NCBI GenBank assembly: GCA_020721045.1
Contig: DYNN01000009.1
Span: 1-56,539, forward strand
Reading direction: 5' to 3'
Length of the DNA: 56,539 bases
Origin: Thiomargarita sp.
Lineage (GTDB): Bacteria > Pseudomonadota > Gammaproteobacteria > Beggiatoales > Beggiatoaceae
Shown here piece after piece: positions 1 through 9,623 of the stretch (positions are counted from its first letter, which is position 1; every line of letters starts with the position of its first letter). The notes below the pieces were generated by a model. That model was not told the origin of the DNA. It did no database searches and saw only the letters and a list, made by a program, of their open reading frames with translations. Position numbers and translations under genes: made by a program.

Positions 1-106
1 TTTGATAGCTTATACGAGGTTTTGGTAGTAAATGGTTTACTATAAATTAACCTTCGTTAGCCCCTGCGCTTACCCTGTCTCCTACGCGAGCTAGAGAATT
101 AAGCAA

Positions 107-691
107 TTAATGCTTGGCTTCTGCTTCTGGAGAGGTTGCTGGTCGCCAGCCTTCATCATTTGAGTAAGGAAGTGCTTTTCCATCAAGGATAATCCGCATT
201 CGACGTTCACCATGACTGCCTTTGGTTTCTTCAACAGTGACGTTGAAATCAATCGCTGACAAAATCGCGTCGCCGAAACGTTCGTTCATCCAACGTTGAA
301 TAGAGGGCGCGTACACATCAATGGCTTCATGAAGACGATAAATTGCACCTGCATTCCAACGCACAGGTGGCGTACGGAGCATATTCAATTCCCCTTCTTT
401 CAATTCAAGTTGTTTTTCCATACATTCTTGAGTTGCAACTTCTAACGGTGCTTGACCACTGAGAAGCGCACCAATCCGAATCGGTAATAAATTACAGGCT
501 TTTCCAAGTGCTTCTAAGGTTAATCCTTTGCTACGAGCAGCTTGGTTTGCAACATCCAGAACTTGTTGACGTTCTTTATAGCTAGCATTAGCCAAATCAT
601 CAACCATTGTGCTTTTTACTTCTGCGTGCACTGACATAACAGGCAACATTAAGCCAGCAATAACAAACAAAGCGGGACGAATTCCAATCAT
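107..691 (-). CDS. Exported cyanase-like protein (cyanate hydratase fold)
   Basis: A 194-aa protein. Residues 1-23 are a clear signal peptide (hydrophobic core, ending SVHA before EV). Residues about 60-175 align by eye with cyanase, which decomposes cyanate with bicarbonate to ammonia and CO2. All three known catalytic residues are present: Arg119 and Glu122 in IYRLHE, and Ser145 in DAILSAIDF, followed by the family C-terminal LDGKALPY. The part before the catalytic domain is helical, as in the N-terminal domain of cyanase. An 18-residue tail (SNDEGWRP...) extends past the usual end. I chose the ATG at 691 because GAGGAG lies just upstream; a longer frame to 754 would bury the signal peptide. 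Classical cyanases are cytoplasmic decamers of about 156 aa, so a periplasmic form is unusual. It stands alone, with no cynT or cynX nearby. Confidence 0.8.
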   Translation of the reverse strand: MIGIRPALFVIAGLMLPVMSVHAEVKSTMVDDLANASYKERQQVLDVANQAARSKGLTLEALGKACNLLPIRIGALLSGQAPLEVATQECMEKQLELKEGELNMLRTPPVRWNAGAIYRLHEAIDVYAPSIQRWMNERFGDAILSAIDFNVTVEETKGSHGERRMRIILDGKALPYSNDEGWRPATSPEAEAKH

Positions 692-1352
692 TTTTATTTT
701 CTCCTCAGTAGTTAAAAAAGCGGGTTTAGTAGCAATTAATCTACTCCTAATCAAGATAACATAAAAATTGCACTACAAACAAGTTTTTAAAATGTTTATT
801 TTTAGCAAAAAAATCAATATATTATAATTATTAAATATATAATCCATTATTTTTAAGATTTTCTTTTCCTCATCCTAGATTATTTCTAACTTTCTTTTTT
901 CAGTCAAATTTTAATGCGCTTGCTTTGGACTTAAACATTTATCACTTTCTTATGTCCGACTCGGGTTATATAATAATGTTGATAATATGGTAGCGTCTAT
1001 GTTACTATTCGCACGATAAAATTGAGTGACTGCGCTAGAATAGCTAGCAACCTCAAACAAACCGAACTTTATCTCACTTCGTTAATAGTCGTGCGTTGAA
1101 GTCAATTAACCAGTTCTACAACAAACATGTGGATTGTTCCGAGTTGCAGTGTTACCGATGCTAATTGTAGTTACGACACCATCTAGAGAAATAATCGGAA
1201 TAGAGAGCGTTTAGTGATACAGCGGTATCAGTTTAGAAGTTAAAACTGCTTGCGATGGAATATTGTATATATTATCAGAACTTAATTTTTGTGCCGTTAA
1301 TTAAGTAATGATATTTTTTTAGACAAATGGCACAAGAATAAGGTAACTACTT
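692..1352. other. 661-bp intergenic region between divergent genes
   Basis: This region lies between the divergently transcribed cyanase-like and RRM genes. It is AT-rich up to about 900 and more mixed from about 910 to 1250. A TATAAT hexamer near 967 could be a -10 box for the RRM gene, but no convincing -35 box is seen. No ORF, tRNA or strong hairpin was recognised. It may hold a long 5' leader of the RRM gene, as in other cold-shock or RNA-binding protein genes; that is inference only. Confidence 0.4.
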
Positions 1353-1628
1353 ATGGATATTTACGTTGGCAATCTATCTTACCAATTTACAGATGAAGAA
1401 TTACACGCTATGTTTGCTGAATATGGTGAAGTCACCTCAGCAAAGATTGTCAAAGATAGATTTAGTGGACAGTCTAAAGGGTTTGGGTTTGTAGAAATGA
1501 CTGTACAAGCAGATGCAGAAAATGCTATTAAAAAATTAGATGGTTTTGCATTAAAAGGCAGAAACTTAAAGGTCAATCAAGCACGACCAAGAGATGATAA
1601 TCGCGCCAGACGTCCTAAACGCTTCTAA
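1353..1628 (+). CDS. Small RRM-domain RNA-binding protein
   Basis: A 91-aa protein made of one RNA recognition motif plus a short basic tail. RNP2 is IYVGNL (residues 3-8) and RNP1 is KGFGFVEM (42-49), with the aromatic residues that stack on RNA in place. The last 17 residues are Arg/Lys-rich (RPRDDNRARRPKRF). This is the single-RRM family common in cyanobacteria and many proteobacteria, often linked to cold or stress responses; that is family knowledge. AAGGTAAC lies upstream of the start. The gene is monocistronic, and the hairpin just downstream is shared with the convergent gene. Confidence 0.92.
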   Translation: MDIYVGNLSYQFTDEELHAMFAEYGEVTSAKIVKDRFSGQSKGFGFVEMTVQADAENAIKKLDGFALKGRNLKVNQARPRDDNRARRPKRF

Positions 1629-1629
1629 G

Positions 1630-1673
1630 AAAAAATTGACAGAGATAACATGACTTAAAGTTACCTCTGTCAA
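1630..1673 (-). terminator. Hairpin terminator of the beta-propeller gene
   Basis: A 14-bp stem with one G-T pair (TTGACAGAG-ATAAC against GTTAC-CTCTGTCAA) and a 10-nt loop. On the minus strand it is followed by six T residues, so it fits a rho-independent terminator for the minus-strand gene ending at 1680. No T run follows it on the plus strand, so it would stop the RRM transcript less well. Confidence 0.75.
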
Positions 1674-1679
1674 CAACAA

Positions 1680-4600
1680 CTATAATTCCGAAATACCCGC
1701 AAAACCTTTCGCTTCCCAGATTTTATCTGTAGTCAATACTAAACCCGTTGGATTGTAACAAGTATCTAATTCTTTTAACAACTGCACTGTATTATCTGTC
1801 GCTAGCCGATACAATTGGCAACTTTCAGAATAAGGCATAATCATCGCGTCCGTTGCAATCGCAGGCTTTGCATCAGCTATCATCGGGCGATCCCAATAAT
1901 ACCAATAACTTGGACTCACTAACAGTAAATCGGGTGTCGCCACTTGTTGCACATTCCAACTACCTTTTAAAGTCCATTCACCTTCTTGAACAAAGGCTTG
2001 AGCAGGGTTTAATTTCAAAATCGTCGTATTTCTTTCTTCGGGTTGCATTGTTGGCTCATCTGTCGGACGCGTTGCATCTTCTGCCACATCTTCATAAAGC
2101 ACAGGCATTGGATAGGTATACTCTTGTCCACAGTTGAGATAAATCGCATCATTAACCAAAAAAACTTGACTTGCATAATATTGACAAGGCATTTCACGAG
2201 TTTGAGTCAAAGTTGCATCATTTTCATTTAATGTTAACAAATTAAACCGCAACAATCCTTTATCAGTGGGTTCACTGGTTACTAAATGACCTTCACCACT
2301 AAAACCAATCGGTTTGCCAGGAATTGAACGCGTTGCAGCAGCTTGAGGTTTTTCAGTTTGCATATCCCAACTATATAATAACCATTCACTTTGTTGATAA
2401 TTATCAGCCGGTGCAAATGTTGGGTCTTGTAACGTTGGATCTTCTAAAGTATAGATTTGTATCCATTTATTTTTAGCCCGATATAACCAACCATCGTGTA
2501 ATAAAGGTTCGGAAATGTCTGTCCAACCATCAGTATCATCAGACGATTCAAGTACATGTTCGGATTGCACCGCACCGGTTTGTAAATCTACACGGCGAAT
2601 CGTCAGCGGATAATAATTATAAAATACTGCCTGTTGTCCATCGAGTAACAAACTACTGTAAGCTTGTGGTAATTTGAAATCTTCTACTCGATTTTCAATA
2701 TCTTGCATCGCATAACGAGATAGACGATAATAACCGTTATTACCCATCGCGGCTGCCCACAAACTGTCACCAGCTTGTTTTAACCACGAAATATTCGTCG
2801 CTAATTCTAATTGACCTAATTGCTCAACTTTGTTATTACCCCATTGTAAAGTAAAGAGTTCTTCATCACTTAACGCGGCTAATTGATGATCGCCAATCGT
2901 GAGACTACGTTGCAAAGAAACAGGACTGTCTAAATAACCTGCATCAGTTAATTTATTATCTGTCAAATTAACAAGTTGTAATTGATTACCCGTACCAACT
3001 TCTGAATTAATGGGTAATGCAGCAAATTCATTGTCCCAATCCAGCAATAATGCCCGTTCATCAGTAGTAGCTGGCGACCAACTGTAACTGACTTTATCTA
3101 ACAGTGGAACAAACTTGCTTAATAAAGCCGGTTGTGTGGGGTCTTTGACATCAAACAAACTGAGCGCAACACGATTAACCCATTGATCTTTTTCATTCTC
3201 TGTGGGTTGATCATCGATGCCAACAGCAAAAAGACGATCTTGATTGAAAAACAATTTTTCCGACCAACCCGGGACGTGCAATTCTCCTAAAATGGAAGGT
3301 TTAGTTGGATCGGTAAGATCAATGATCCATAAAGGGTCTTTACGTTCATAAGTCACGACAAATGCACGATTATCAACAAAACGGGTTGCAAATAACGCTT
3401 CACCTGGGGCAATGTTATCAATTTTTCCTAATAAACTGGGTTGTTGACCGGTTAAATCATAAACTACTAAATTGCTACCTAATTTTAAATCGTCTGCACC
3501 ATAAACAAAACGTAATTGCTGATTAGCGACATCTAAATGAAATTCAGAGGGAATATAGCCACCGGTCACTTTAATCAACGGTAATGTGATTAATTTACCA
3601 TTATCATTCGTTAAATCAAAAACTTGTACTTGAGAATCTTGCCAATTTTGCGGATCACGATTTGCCATGACTAAATAATCATTAAAAATTGCAATCACTG
3701 GCGAATAACCCGGCAACGTCGCTTGATCAACCTGAGTCAAATGACCGTCCTCTTCAACGCGCAATGCAGTAATAATAATACCCACTTGTTGTTCAATTGA
3801 TTGTTCAATTGATTGTTCACAATTAGCGCAATCAACTGCCACCGCATTACCATAAGCTTGAGTTACGGTATAGATCATTTGTCCCCGTCGCCGTGATTCC
3901 ATAAACCAACCGTTTAGTGGCAATTCTTGTACAACAACCAACTTTCCAGCAGAATCTTTAGTAAATACCGTTAAATAAGTGCCTTCATTTTCGTTGTCAT
4001 ACTTGCTTTGCAACAACACATAATAATCACCCATTACATAGATTTCACGCGGACTACCCGTCATCTTTACCCAAGCCGCTAATTTTGGTTGTTTAACATC
4101 TTTTAAATCAACAATTTGAAAACGTTCAGCTTGTCCATTGGCATAAAACAACTCATTGTCCACGAAACTAAAAATATCTGGTTTTTCAGTTGTTGTTGTT
4201 GATTTGAGAGTATCGGCAACCGCTTCCGCTATAGGGGCTAGAGAACCATCTGTCGTCGTTGTTTCGTTGGAGTTATTTGAGACATTTGAGACAGATGTTG
4301 TAAATGCACGTTGTCCGGGTAAACGTTCCTTACTTGCTGCCACACTTAAAGGATATAGGGAAACAGCCTGCCAATTTTCAGAGTTTAAAGGATCGGCTTT
4401 CGCACTCACTGCAACTAAAGCTAATAAACAACGGTGATCCGTGGGACAAGTTTGGTTTAATTCTGCAATCACCAATTTTTCAAACGGTTCAACATCAATT
4501 GCTGTATCAAAAATAGGTTTAAGTCCTGTTATCCAACCAGACGTTTTATTTTCTGTCCAAGACACAAATTGCATTTGATCAGCTTGAGCATCCTTATCTA

Positions 4601-4757
4601 GCCAAACCAAATAAGCATCGATATCATGTAACTGACGATCGTTACTGACTGTAACTTGTTGAATAGATTTATCTGTTTGTACATCAACTTGCCAAGCATG
4701 TACTGGCGTGATCGATAGACTTAATCCTAGAAATAGAATTTGCCTTAACTTAACCAT
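1680..4757 (-). CDS. Large secreted beta-propeller protein (PF09826-like)
   Basis: A 1025-aa protein with a signal peptide (residues 1-21, ending TPVHA). It matches the secreted C-terminal beta-propeller family: the stretch with FVVTYERKDPLWIIDLTDP, GELHVPGW and LSLFDVKDPTQPALL is the family hallmark. Repeated strands of the LVIVD type (VYDLTGQQPSLLG, FDLTNDNGK) fit propeller blades. Residues about 150-185 are Ser/Thr/Asn-rich and look like a linker. Expected location is the periplasm or cell surface. The function of the family is not known. GGAG lies 8 bases upstream of the start. A 12-bp unit repeated near 3791-3818 encodes a doubled SIEQ. Confidence 0.8.
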   Translation of the reverse strand: MVKLRQILFLGLSLSITPVHAWQVDVQTDKSIQQVTVSNDRQLHDIDAYLVWLDKDAQADQMQFVSWTENKTSGWITGLKPIFDTAIDVEPFEKLVIAELNQTCPTDHRCLLALVAVSAKADPLNSENWQAVSLYPLSVAASKERLPGQRAFTTSVSNVSNNSNETTTTDGSLAPIAEAVADTLKSTTTTEKPDIFSFVDNELFYANGQAERFQIVDLKDVKQPKLAAWVKMTGSPREIYVMGDYYVLLQSKYDNENEGTYLTVFTKDSAGKLVVVQELPLNGWFMESRRRGQMIYTVTQAYGNAVAVDCANCEQSIEQSIEQQVGIIITALRVEEDGHLTQVDQATLPGYSPVIAIFNDYLVMANRDPQNWQDSQVQVFDLTNDNGKLITLPLIKVTGGYIPSEFHLDVANQQLRFVYGADDLKLGSNLVVYDLTGQQPSLLGKIDNIAPGEALFATRFVDNRAFVVTYERKDPLWIIDLTDPTKPSILGELHVPGWSEKLFFNQDRLFAVGIDDQPTENEKDQWVNRVALSLFDVKDPTQPALLSKFVPLLDKVSYSWSPATTDERALLLDWDNEFAALPINSEVGTGNQLQLVNLTDNKLTDAGYLDSPVSLQRSLTIGDHQLAALSDEELFTLQWGNNKVEQLGQLELATNISWLKQAGDSLWAAAMGNNGYYRLSRYAMQDIENRVEDFKLPQAYSSLLLDGQQAVFYNYYPLTIRRVDLQTGAVQSEHVLESSDDTDGWTDISEPLLHDGWLYRAKNKWIQIYTLEDPTLQDPTFAPADNYQQSEWLLYSWDMQTEKPQAAATRSIPGKPIGFSGEGHLVTSEPTDKGLLRFNLLTLNENDATLTQTREMPCQYYASQVFLVNDAIYLNCGQEYTYPMPVLYEDVAEDATRPTDEPTMQPEERNTTILKLNPAQAFVQEGEWTLKGSWNVQQVATPDLLLVSPSYWYYWDRPMIADAKPAIATDAMIMPYSESCQLYRLATDNTVQLLKELDTCYNPTGLVLTTDKIWEAKGFAGISEL

Positions 4758-4926
4758 TTATTTTTCTCCATTGAGGAATTTATCATAAAGCAAGTATAGC
4801 AGACGGTAAACGACAATGAAGTTTGCACGTCTTTTATATAACACAGAATTTCTTAATATCGAACTCACGTTATTTTTAATATATTGTATAATGAGCCGTT
4901 TATTAACTACACATGAGGAATTTATA

Positions 4927-6075
4927 ATGCTGCAAAAATATTGTGCCATTATCCTGCTTTTGCTGATTGCGCAAACAACAATGGCTGCGAGTTTTAACTG
5001 TGATAAAGCAACTAAAAAGATTGAAATCGCAATTTGTGTAAATACTACGCTTGATCAATTAGATACAAAATTAGGTGTTATTTATGAAAAATTGCAAAAA
5101 GCGTCGCCTAAGGCTGAAACCAGCCAGTTGCGTAAGGGACAAATTGCGTGGATAAAACAACGTGATGAAAAATGTACAGCTACAGATGTTACTTGCTTGA
5201 CTGACTACTACCAAGATCGTATTGCGATATTGACTACTCAATTATCGACTGAATCTTCTAAAAAATCAACTGCTTCTGTGATAGAAGTTTCAAAACTTGA
5301 TTCTCAATCTAAAGTGTTACTACGTAGCATTAATCCTATAAATTTTGGTATGAGTACTAAGGATGCAGAAACGGCTGCTGGTGTCAAATTCAGTAGATAC
5401 GGTGTAACTGATTCTTGCCAGATTATCACTCCTATGGGCGAATTAAAAGATAATATCACCTTTGTTGCAGTGAATGATCAAATTGTTGCGGTCAATATTT
5501 ATTCTGGTAAAATCACTACAAAAAGCGGTATTGGTATTGATAGTCTTGAAAGTCAAATACTTAAAAAATATACTTCTAATATACAATTACTCGGTAGCAC
5601 AACTGTTGATGGCGATGAATTTAGAATGTTAGCTTTTGTACCAAAAGACGACACGGATAAAGATTATCGTATTATTTTCACAATATTTGATAATAAAGTG
5701 CATAGTTTCTCAGCGGGACAACTACCCTATGTTCAAGAAAGTTGCAATGATACTACATTATCTACCGAAGCTAAAGAATTGAATTTATTAAGCAAATTAC
5801 AAGGAAAATGGCAAAGTACAGAAGATAATGCTTCGATCGTTGAAATTACAGATAATACATGGACAGATATCTATGATAATGAAAGAGATGTCGGTATGAA
5901 TTTTGATATAATGACAGCTTGTCTTGAACAAGATGGCAAAGTGGATGAAAATGGCAGTTATTTACAAGTGGGTGGTGACGATGGTTTTTGTTACAACGTT
6001 GACGACATTAACAATACTCATTTAGTTCTCATGTATTTACCACGAGGTAATATATTGACTTATAATCGTATGTGA
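4927..6075 (+). CDS. Secreted protein with LprI-like N-terminal domain
   Basis: A 382-aa protein. The start at 4927 is chosen because GAGGAA precedes it and it opens a signal peptide (MLQKYCAIILLLLIAQ..., cut after MAA or so). Residues about 20-100 match the DUF1311/LprI domain: FNCDKATKKIEIAIC, the Trp in the IAWIKQRD helix, and paired cysteines ending in CLTDYYQDRI. In mycobacteria LprI inhibits lysozyme; elsewhere the domain is of unknown role. The remainder (about 130-382) holds two segments I do not recognise; the last (from about 305, GKWQSTEDNASIVEI) resembles a small beta-sandwich. The gene stands alone and diverges from the propeller gene. Confidence 0.7.
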   Translation: MLQKYCAIILLLLIAQTTMAASFNCDKATKKIEIAICVNTTLDQLDTKLGVIYEKLQKASPKAETSQLRKGQIAWIKQRDEKCTATDVTCLTDYYQDRIAILTTQLSTESSKKSTASVIEVSKLDSQSKVLLRSINPINFGMSTKDAETAAGVKFSRYGVTDSCQIITPMGELKDNITFVAVNDQIVAVNIYSGKITTKSGIGIDSLESQILKKYTSNIQLLGSTTVDGDEFRMLAFVPKDDTDKDYRIIFTIFDNKVHSFSAGQLPYVQESCNDTTLSTEAKELNLLSKLQGKWQSTEDNASIVEITDNTWTDIYDNERDVGMNFDIMTACLEQDGKVDENGSYLQVGGDDGFCYNVDDINNTHLVLMYLPRGNILTYNRM

Positions 6076-6100
6076 TTTTTAATGCAAAGCGATACGTAGG

Positions 6101-6240
6101 GTCAATGCCATTAAGTTAAGCGTTTCCCCCCTTTTTTTAAAGGGGGCAGTGAGGATTTAAGTAATTGAAATATAAAAAATCCCCCTCAATCCCCCTTTGA
6201 TAAAGGGGGAAGCAAAATTTCCTTAACTTAATGCTATTGC
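6101..6240. repeat. Palindromic MITE-like element, copy 1
   Basis: A ~140-bp element that folds on itself over nearly its whole length. Left end GTCAATGCCATTAAGTTAAG, right end CTTAACTTAATGCTATTGCG. The arms contain CCCCCTTT...AAAGGGGG hairpins. It is nearly identical in its interior to 46854-46994, in the same core orientation. It lies between the convergent LprI-like gene and sucD, so it may also end transcription. No clear target duplication flanks this copy. Confidence 0.85.
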
Positions 6241-6312
6241 GTTCTATAGCACTGAGGTTACTCGACCATTTACTAGCAAAAATTTTTAAAGTTTTACAAA
6301 AATTTCATAGAA

Positions 6313-7188
6313 TTAACTCAGTCGTTCTAACATACATTTTCCCAAATCTGTGGGTGATTTTGCTATTGTCACGCCTGATTTTTCTAATGTACTGATTTTA
6401 TCACTGGCTTTTCCTTTACCGCCCGCAATAATTGCACCGGCGTGCCCCATGCGTTTACCCGGTGGTGCTGTGGTGCCTGCGATATAGGCTACAACAGGTT
6501 TAGTGATATGCGCTTGTATGAATTCTGCCGCCTCTTCTTCGGCTGATCCACCAATTTCACCAACCATTACAATACCTTCAGTTTGTGGGTCTTGCTGAAA
6601 TAAGCTAAGGCAATCAATAAAATTCATGCCATGAATCGGATCACCCCCAATACCAATACAGGTACTTTGTCCTAAGCCATTTAAGGTAGTTTGATGTACG
6701 GCTTCATAAGTCAAAGTACCAGAACGTGAAACAATACCAATTTTACCTGATTTGTGAATCGCACCCGGCATAATGCCAATTTTGCAAGCATTTGGTGTAA
6801 TAATTCCCGGACAGTTAGGACCAATAAGGTAAGTAGTTGGATAAGAAGCCATTAATACTGTTTTTACTTTTAACATATCAAGCACTGGAATGCCTTCGGT
6901 AATACAGACAATAATTTTAATTCCGGCATCTGCAGCTTCTAAAATAGCGTCGGCAGCAAATGCAGCAGGCACGTAAATCATGGTAGCATCGGCTTGTGTG
7001 GCTTTGACTGCATCATCAACTGTGTCAAAAACAGGTAACTCTAAATGCGTTTGACCAGCGCGACCGGGTGTGATACCACCGACTAATTTTGTACCATAAG
7101 CAATGGCTTGTGATGAATGAAAAGTACCTTGTTTGCCAGTGAAACCTTGACATAAAACTTTTGTATTTGCATCAATGAGAACGCTCAT
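6313..7188 (-). CDS. sucD: Succinyl-CoA ligase (ADP/GDP-forming) alpha subunit
   Basis: A 291-aa protein of normal length. It forms the CoA-binding and phosphohistidine subunit of succinyl-CoA synthetase in the TCA cycle. Visible signatures: [14 protein letters not shown] near the N terminus (CoA loop), [28 protein letters not shown], and the phospho-histidine His249 in [11 protein letters not shown]. It starts one base after the sucC stop, so the two are translationally coupled. Other TCA genes (sucAB, lpd) are absent from the window. Confidence 0.97.
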   Translation of the reverse strand: MSVLIDANTKVLCQGFTGKQGTFHSSQAIAYGTKLVGGITPGRAGQTHLELPVFDTVDDAVKATQADATMIYVPAAFAADAILEAADAGIKIIVCITEGIPVLDMLKVKTVLMASYPTTYLIGPNCPGIITPNACKIGIMPGAIHKSGKIGIVSRSGTLTYEAVHQTTLNGLGQSTCIGIGGDPIHGMNFIDCLSLFQQDPQTEGIVMVGEIGGSAEEEAAEFIQAHITKPVVAYIAGTTAPPGKRMGHAGAIIAGGKGKASDKISTLEKSGVTIAKSPTDLGKCMLERLS

Positions 7189-7189
7189 A

Positions 7190-8353
7190 TTATCCCCTTA
7201 CTACTTTGACGACTTTAGCTGCAGCATCACTGAGATCGTTGGCAGCAATAACGGTTAAACCACTTTGAGCAAGTAATGCTTTACCTTCCTCTACTCGCGT
7301 ACCTTCTAAACGCACTACCACTGGTAAATTGGTTTTGGTTTCTTTAATCGCATGAATAATGCCTTCTGCAATCAAATCACATTTCACAATACCACCAAAA
7401 ATATTGACTAAAATCGCTTTAACTTTGTGATCAGATAAGATGAGTTTAAAAGCTTCAGTAACGCGATCGGCTGTGGTATTTCCACCAACATCAAGGAAAT
7501 TAGCGGGTTCACCGCCATGCATTTTGATAATATCCATAGTTGCCATGGCTAACCCTGCGCCATTAACCATACAGGCAATATCTCCATCTAAAGCAATGTA
7601 ATTTAAGTCGAATTGTTTCGCTTTGTGCTCTTTTTCATCTTGCTGCGACGCATCATAATAAGTAAATAATTTATTTTGACGATAAGCCGCATTGTCATCG
7701 ACACTAATTTTGGCATCTAATGCTAATAAATCACCAGTATCTGTGACGATAAGCGGATTAATTTCAACTAAACTCAAATCTTGGTCTAAAAATAACTGAT
7801 GTAATTGAACTAAAATAGTTGATAATTGCTTGCGTTGATTGGCATCTAATTCTAGTGCAAAACCAATTTGACGACATTGATAAGCTTGAATACCAACGAT
7901 AGGATTAATCGAAAGCGTAATAATTTTCTCAGGTGTCGTGGCTGCAACTTCCTCAATATCCATACCGCCTGCACTTGAAGCAATGATTGCTAGACATTTT
8001 TTACTGCGGTCAATGACAAAACTTAAGTATAATTCACGACTAATAGCGGTTGTTTTTTCAATCAGCACAGTATTAATTGGCTGACCTTGGGCACCGGTTT
8101 GGTGAGTGATCAAATGAGTGCCAATTAAATTTTTAGTAATTTCAGCGACTTGATTTAAATCAGTTGCTTTTTTAACGCCACCGGCTTTACCACGTCCGCC
8201 TGCATGGACTTGTGCTTTAACCATCCATGCTTGACCGCCTAGCGTGATGGCTTGTTGTTTGGCTTGTTCTGCGTTTGTTGCAATACTGCCAGTTGGTACG
8301 GGAATACCATAATTGGCAAATAGTTGTTTAGCTTGGTATTCGTGTATATTCAT
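7190..8353 (-). CDS. sucC: Succinyl-CoA ligase beta subunit
   Basis: A 387-aa protein, close to the 388 aa of E. coli. It carries the ATP-grasp nucleotide site. Visible signatures: [20 protein letters not shown] at the N terminus, [48 protein letters not shown] and [10 protein letters not shown]. It is first in a two-gene operon with sucD. The start is the only one that gives the conserved N terminus, though the ribosome binding site is weak. Confidence 0.97.
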   Translation of the reverse strand: MNIHEYQAKQLFANYGIPVPTGSIATNAEQAKQQAITLGGQAWMVKAQVHAGGRGKAGGVKKATDLNQVAEITKNLIGTHLITHQTGAQGQPINTVLIEKTTAISRELYLSFVIDRSKKCLAIIASSAGGMDIEEVAATTPEKIITLSINPIVGIQAYQCRQIGFALELDANQRKQLSTILVQLHQLFLDQDLSLVEINPLIVTDTGDLLALDAKISVDDNAAYRQNKLFTYYDASQQDEKEHKAKQFDLNYIALDGDIACMVNGAGLAMATMDIIKMHGGEPANFLDVGGNTTADRVTEAFKLILSDHKVKAILVNIFGGIVKCDLIAEGIIHAIKETKTNLPVVVRLEGTRVEEGKALLAQSGLTVIAANDLSDAAAKVVKVVRG

Positions 8354-9057
8354 CGTTATTTTAATTGGTAAAAATGAATCAAAAGATAAGGATTGTTGGC
8401 TTGTTGAATTATAACGCGAATGAGCAGGTTAAGATAAATTATTTTTTATACTTGATTATCAGTATATTAGTGAAAGTAAAAAAATGCGTTATAAAGTAAA
8501 AAGCCGCGCCACCTTACTTAAGTTCGGTTTTCGACTTAAATGCTGACATGGATCGCATACGACAGTCGTGATCAGTTGAATAAAATATCATAATTTTACT
8601 AATCAACGATGGAGGCAGCTTATTGATTAGTATATTATAATATGCTACTATTAATTTTTATTATTGGCTCATAAATAAAAAAAGCATTGCTATTCGATCA
8701 TGACTATGATTTAATTATATCTATATTAGCGAATCATTAAATACTGATATATTAATAAAGAAGGTATAGTAACGCTAAAGATGAATTAAAATGCAATTTG
8801 ACTCTTGAAAAAATAAGATTATCCCTCAGATTGCACAATAGGAAGTAAACAAACGGAATTGATGATTTATTTTCTATAGTTTTATAGGAAAATTTAGTTA
8901 AATTAACTAATTAGTAATTTTATTTTAATATGAATTTAAGTAAGAAATTGACCGGTAATTGTATTTAGTTAATTATATTAGATGTGTTAAATAATGATCG
9001 GTATAAGAGTTTTTCCACTTTAATTAGAAGTATTTATTTTATTTTTAGGAGCTTAAT
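8354..9057. other. 704-bp AT-rich intergenic region upstream of the sulfur globule gene
   Basis: This region lies between the divergent sucCD operon and the sulfur globule gene. It is strongly AT-rich from about 8590 onward. A short hairpin (TTAAGTTCG ... CGACTTAA, 8518-8539) with little else around it is visible. A TATAAG hexamer near 9001 could be a -10 box for the downstream gene, with no clear -35. No ORF or recognised RNA gene was found. The length fits a regulated promoter region for an abundant storage-inclusion protein. Confidence 0.4.
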
Positions 9058-9540
9058 ATGAAAAAACTGAGCACTGCGATAGCGATTGCCGCTATTCTTG
9101 GTACGACTGCTTTACCTTTAACTGCCCACGCCTCATGGTGGGGTGGTAATGATGGTCCTTGGGATGATGGCGGTTGGAGTGATGGTGATGGTTGGGGTGA
9201 TGGCTGGAATGATTGGGACATGGGTCCTTTCGACGGTTTTGGTGATGGCGACTTCAACATGAGTTTCAAAGGTCGTAGTTCAGGTTCTGGTCGTGGTCAT
9301 GGTCGTGGTTATGGCAGTGGTTATGGCAGAGGTTATGGTTACAATGGCTATGACGGTTACGATGGTTATGGTCCTTGGGGCGGCGCACCTTATGGTGGTG
9401 GCTATCCTTATGGTGGTCGCGGTGGCTATCCTTATGGTGGCGGTTATTATGGTCCAAGAGGCGGTTGGGGCGGCGATTATCCACCACCTCCTCCTTCCAG
9501 ATCACGTGATCGTGAAGAAAGCAAAGAAGATAGCAAGTAA
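9058..9540 (+). CDS. Sulfur globule family protein
   Basis: A 160-aa exported protein. Residues 1-25 are a signal peptide ending AHA before SWWGG. The mature part is extreme in composition: Gly, Tyr, Trp, Asp and Pro dominate, with GYGRGYGY, GGYPYGGRGGYPYGGG and a WGDGWNDWD stretch. The middle motif FGDGDFNMSFKGRSSGSGRG matches the pattern of sulfur globule proteins of purple and colourless sulfur bacteria, which coat elemental sulfur stored outside the cytoplasm. A Pro run and a charged tail (SRSRDREESKEDSK) end it. AGGAG precedes the start. It is the strongest clue to the lifestyle of the host. The next gene, a ParA-like ATPase, follows closely. Confidence 0.85.
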   Translation: MKKLSTAIAIAAILGTTALPLTAHASWWGGNDGPWDDGGWSDGDGWGDGWNDWDMGPFDGFGDGDFNMSFKGRSSGSGRGHGRGYGSGYGRGYGYNGYDGYDGYGPWGGAPYGGGYPYGGRGGYPYGGGYYGPRGGWGGDYPPPPPSRSRDREESKEDSK

Positions 9541-9623
9541 GCGAATCGCGTTTTAATTAATGGATGTTGGATGCCAAGGATGGCAACCTTCCCTCCACAA
9601 TAACCAACAAGAACGTTCATCGA

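Noticed and set aside
107-691. Reading the cyanase-like protein as a DNA-binding regulator because of its helical N-terminal part
   Set aside because: The signal peptide and the conserved Arg/Glu/Ser catalytic set with the C-terminal cyanase motif argue for the enzyme.
8518-8539. Hairpin ahead of the sulfur globule gene as a terminator or riboswitch
   Set aside because: The stem is short with a bulge, there is no T run, and no conserved riboswitch core was recognised.
9266-9556. Open frames on both strands overlapping the sulfur globule gene
   Set aside because: They are by-products of the biased Gly/Tyr/Asp codons of the real gene; their translations are His/Asn- or Val/Met-rich low-complexity strings without start signals.
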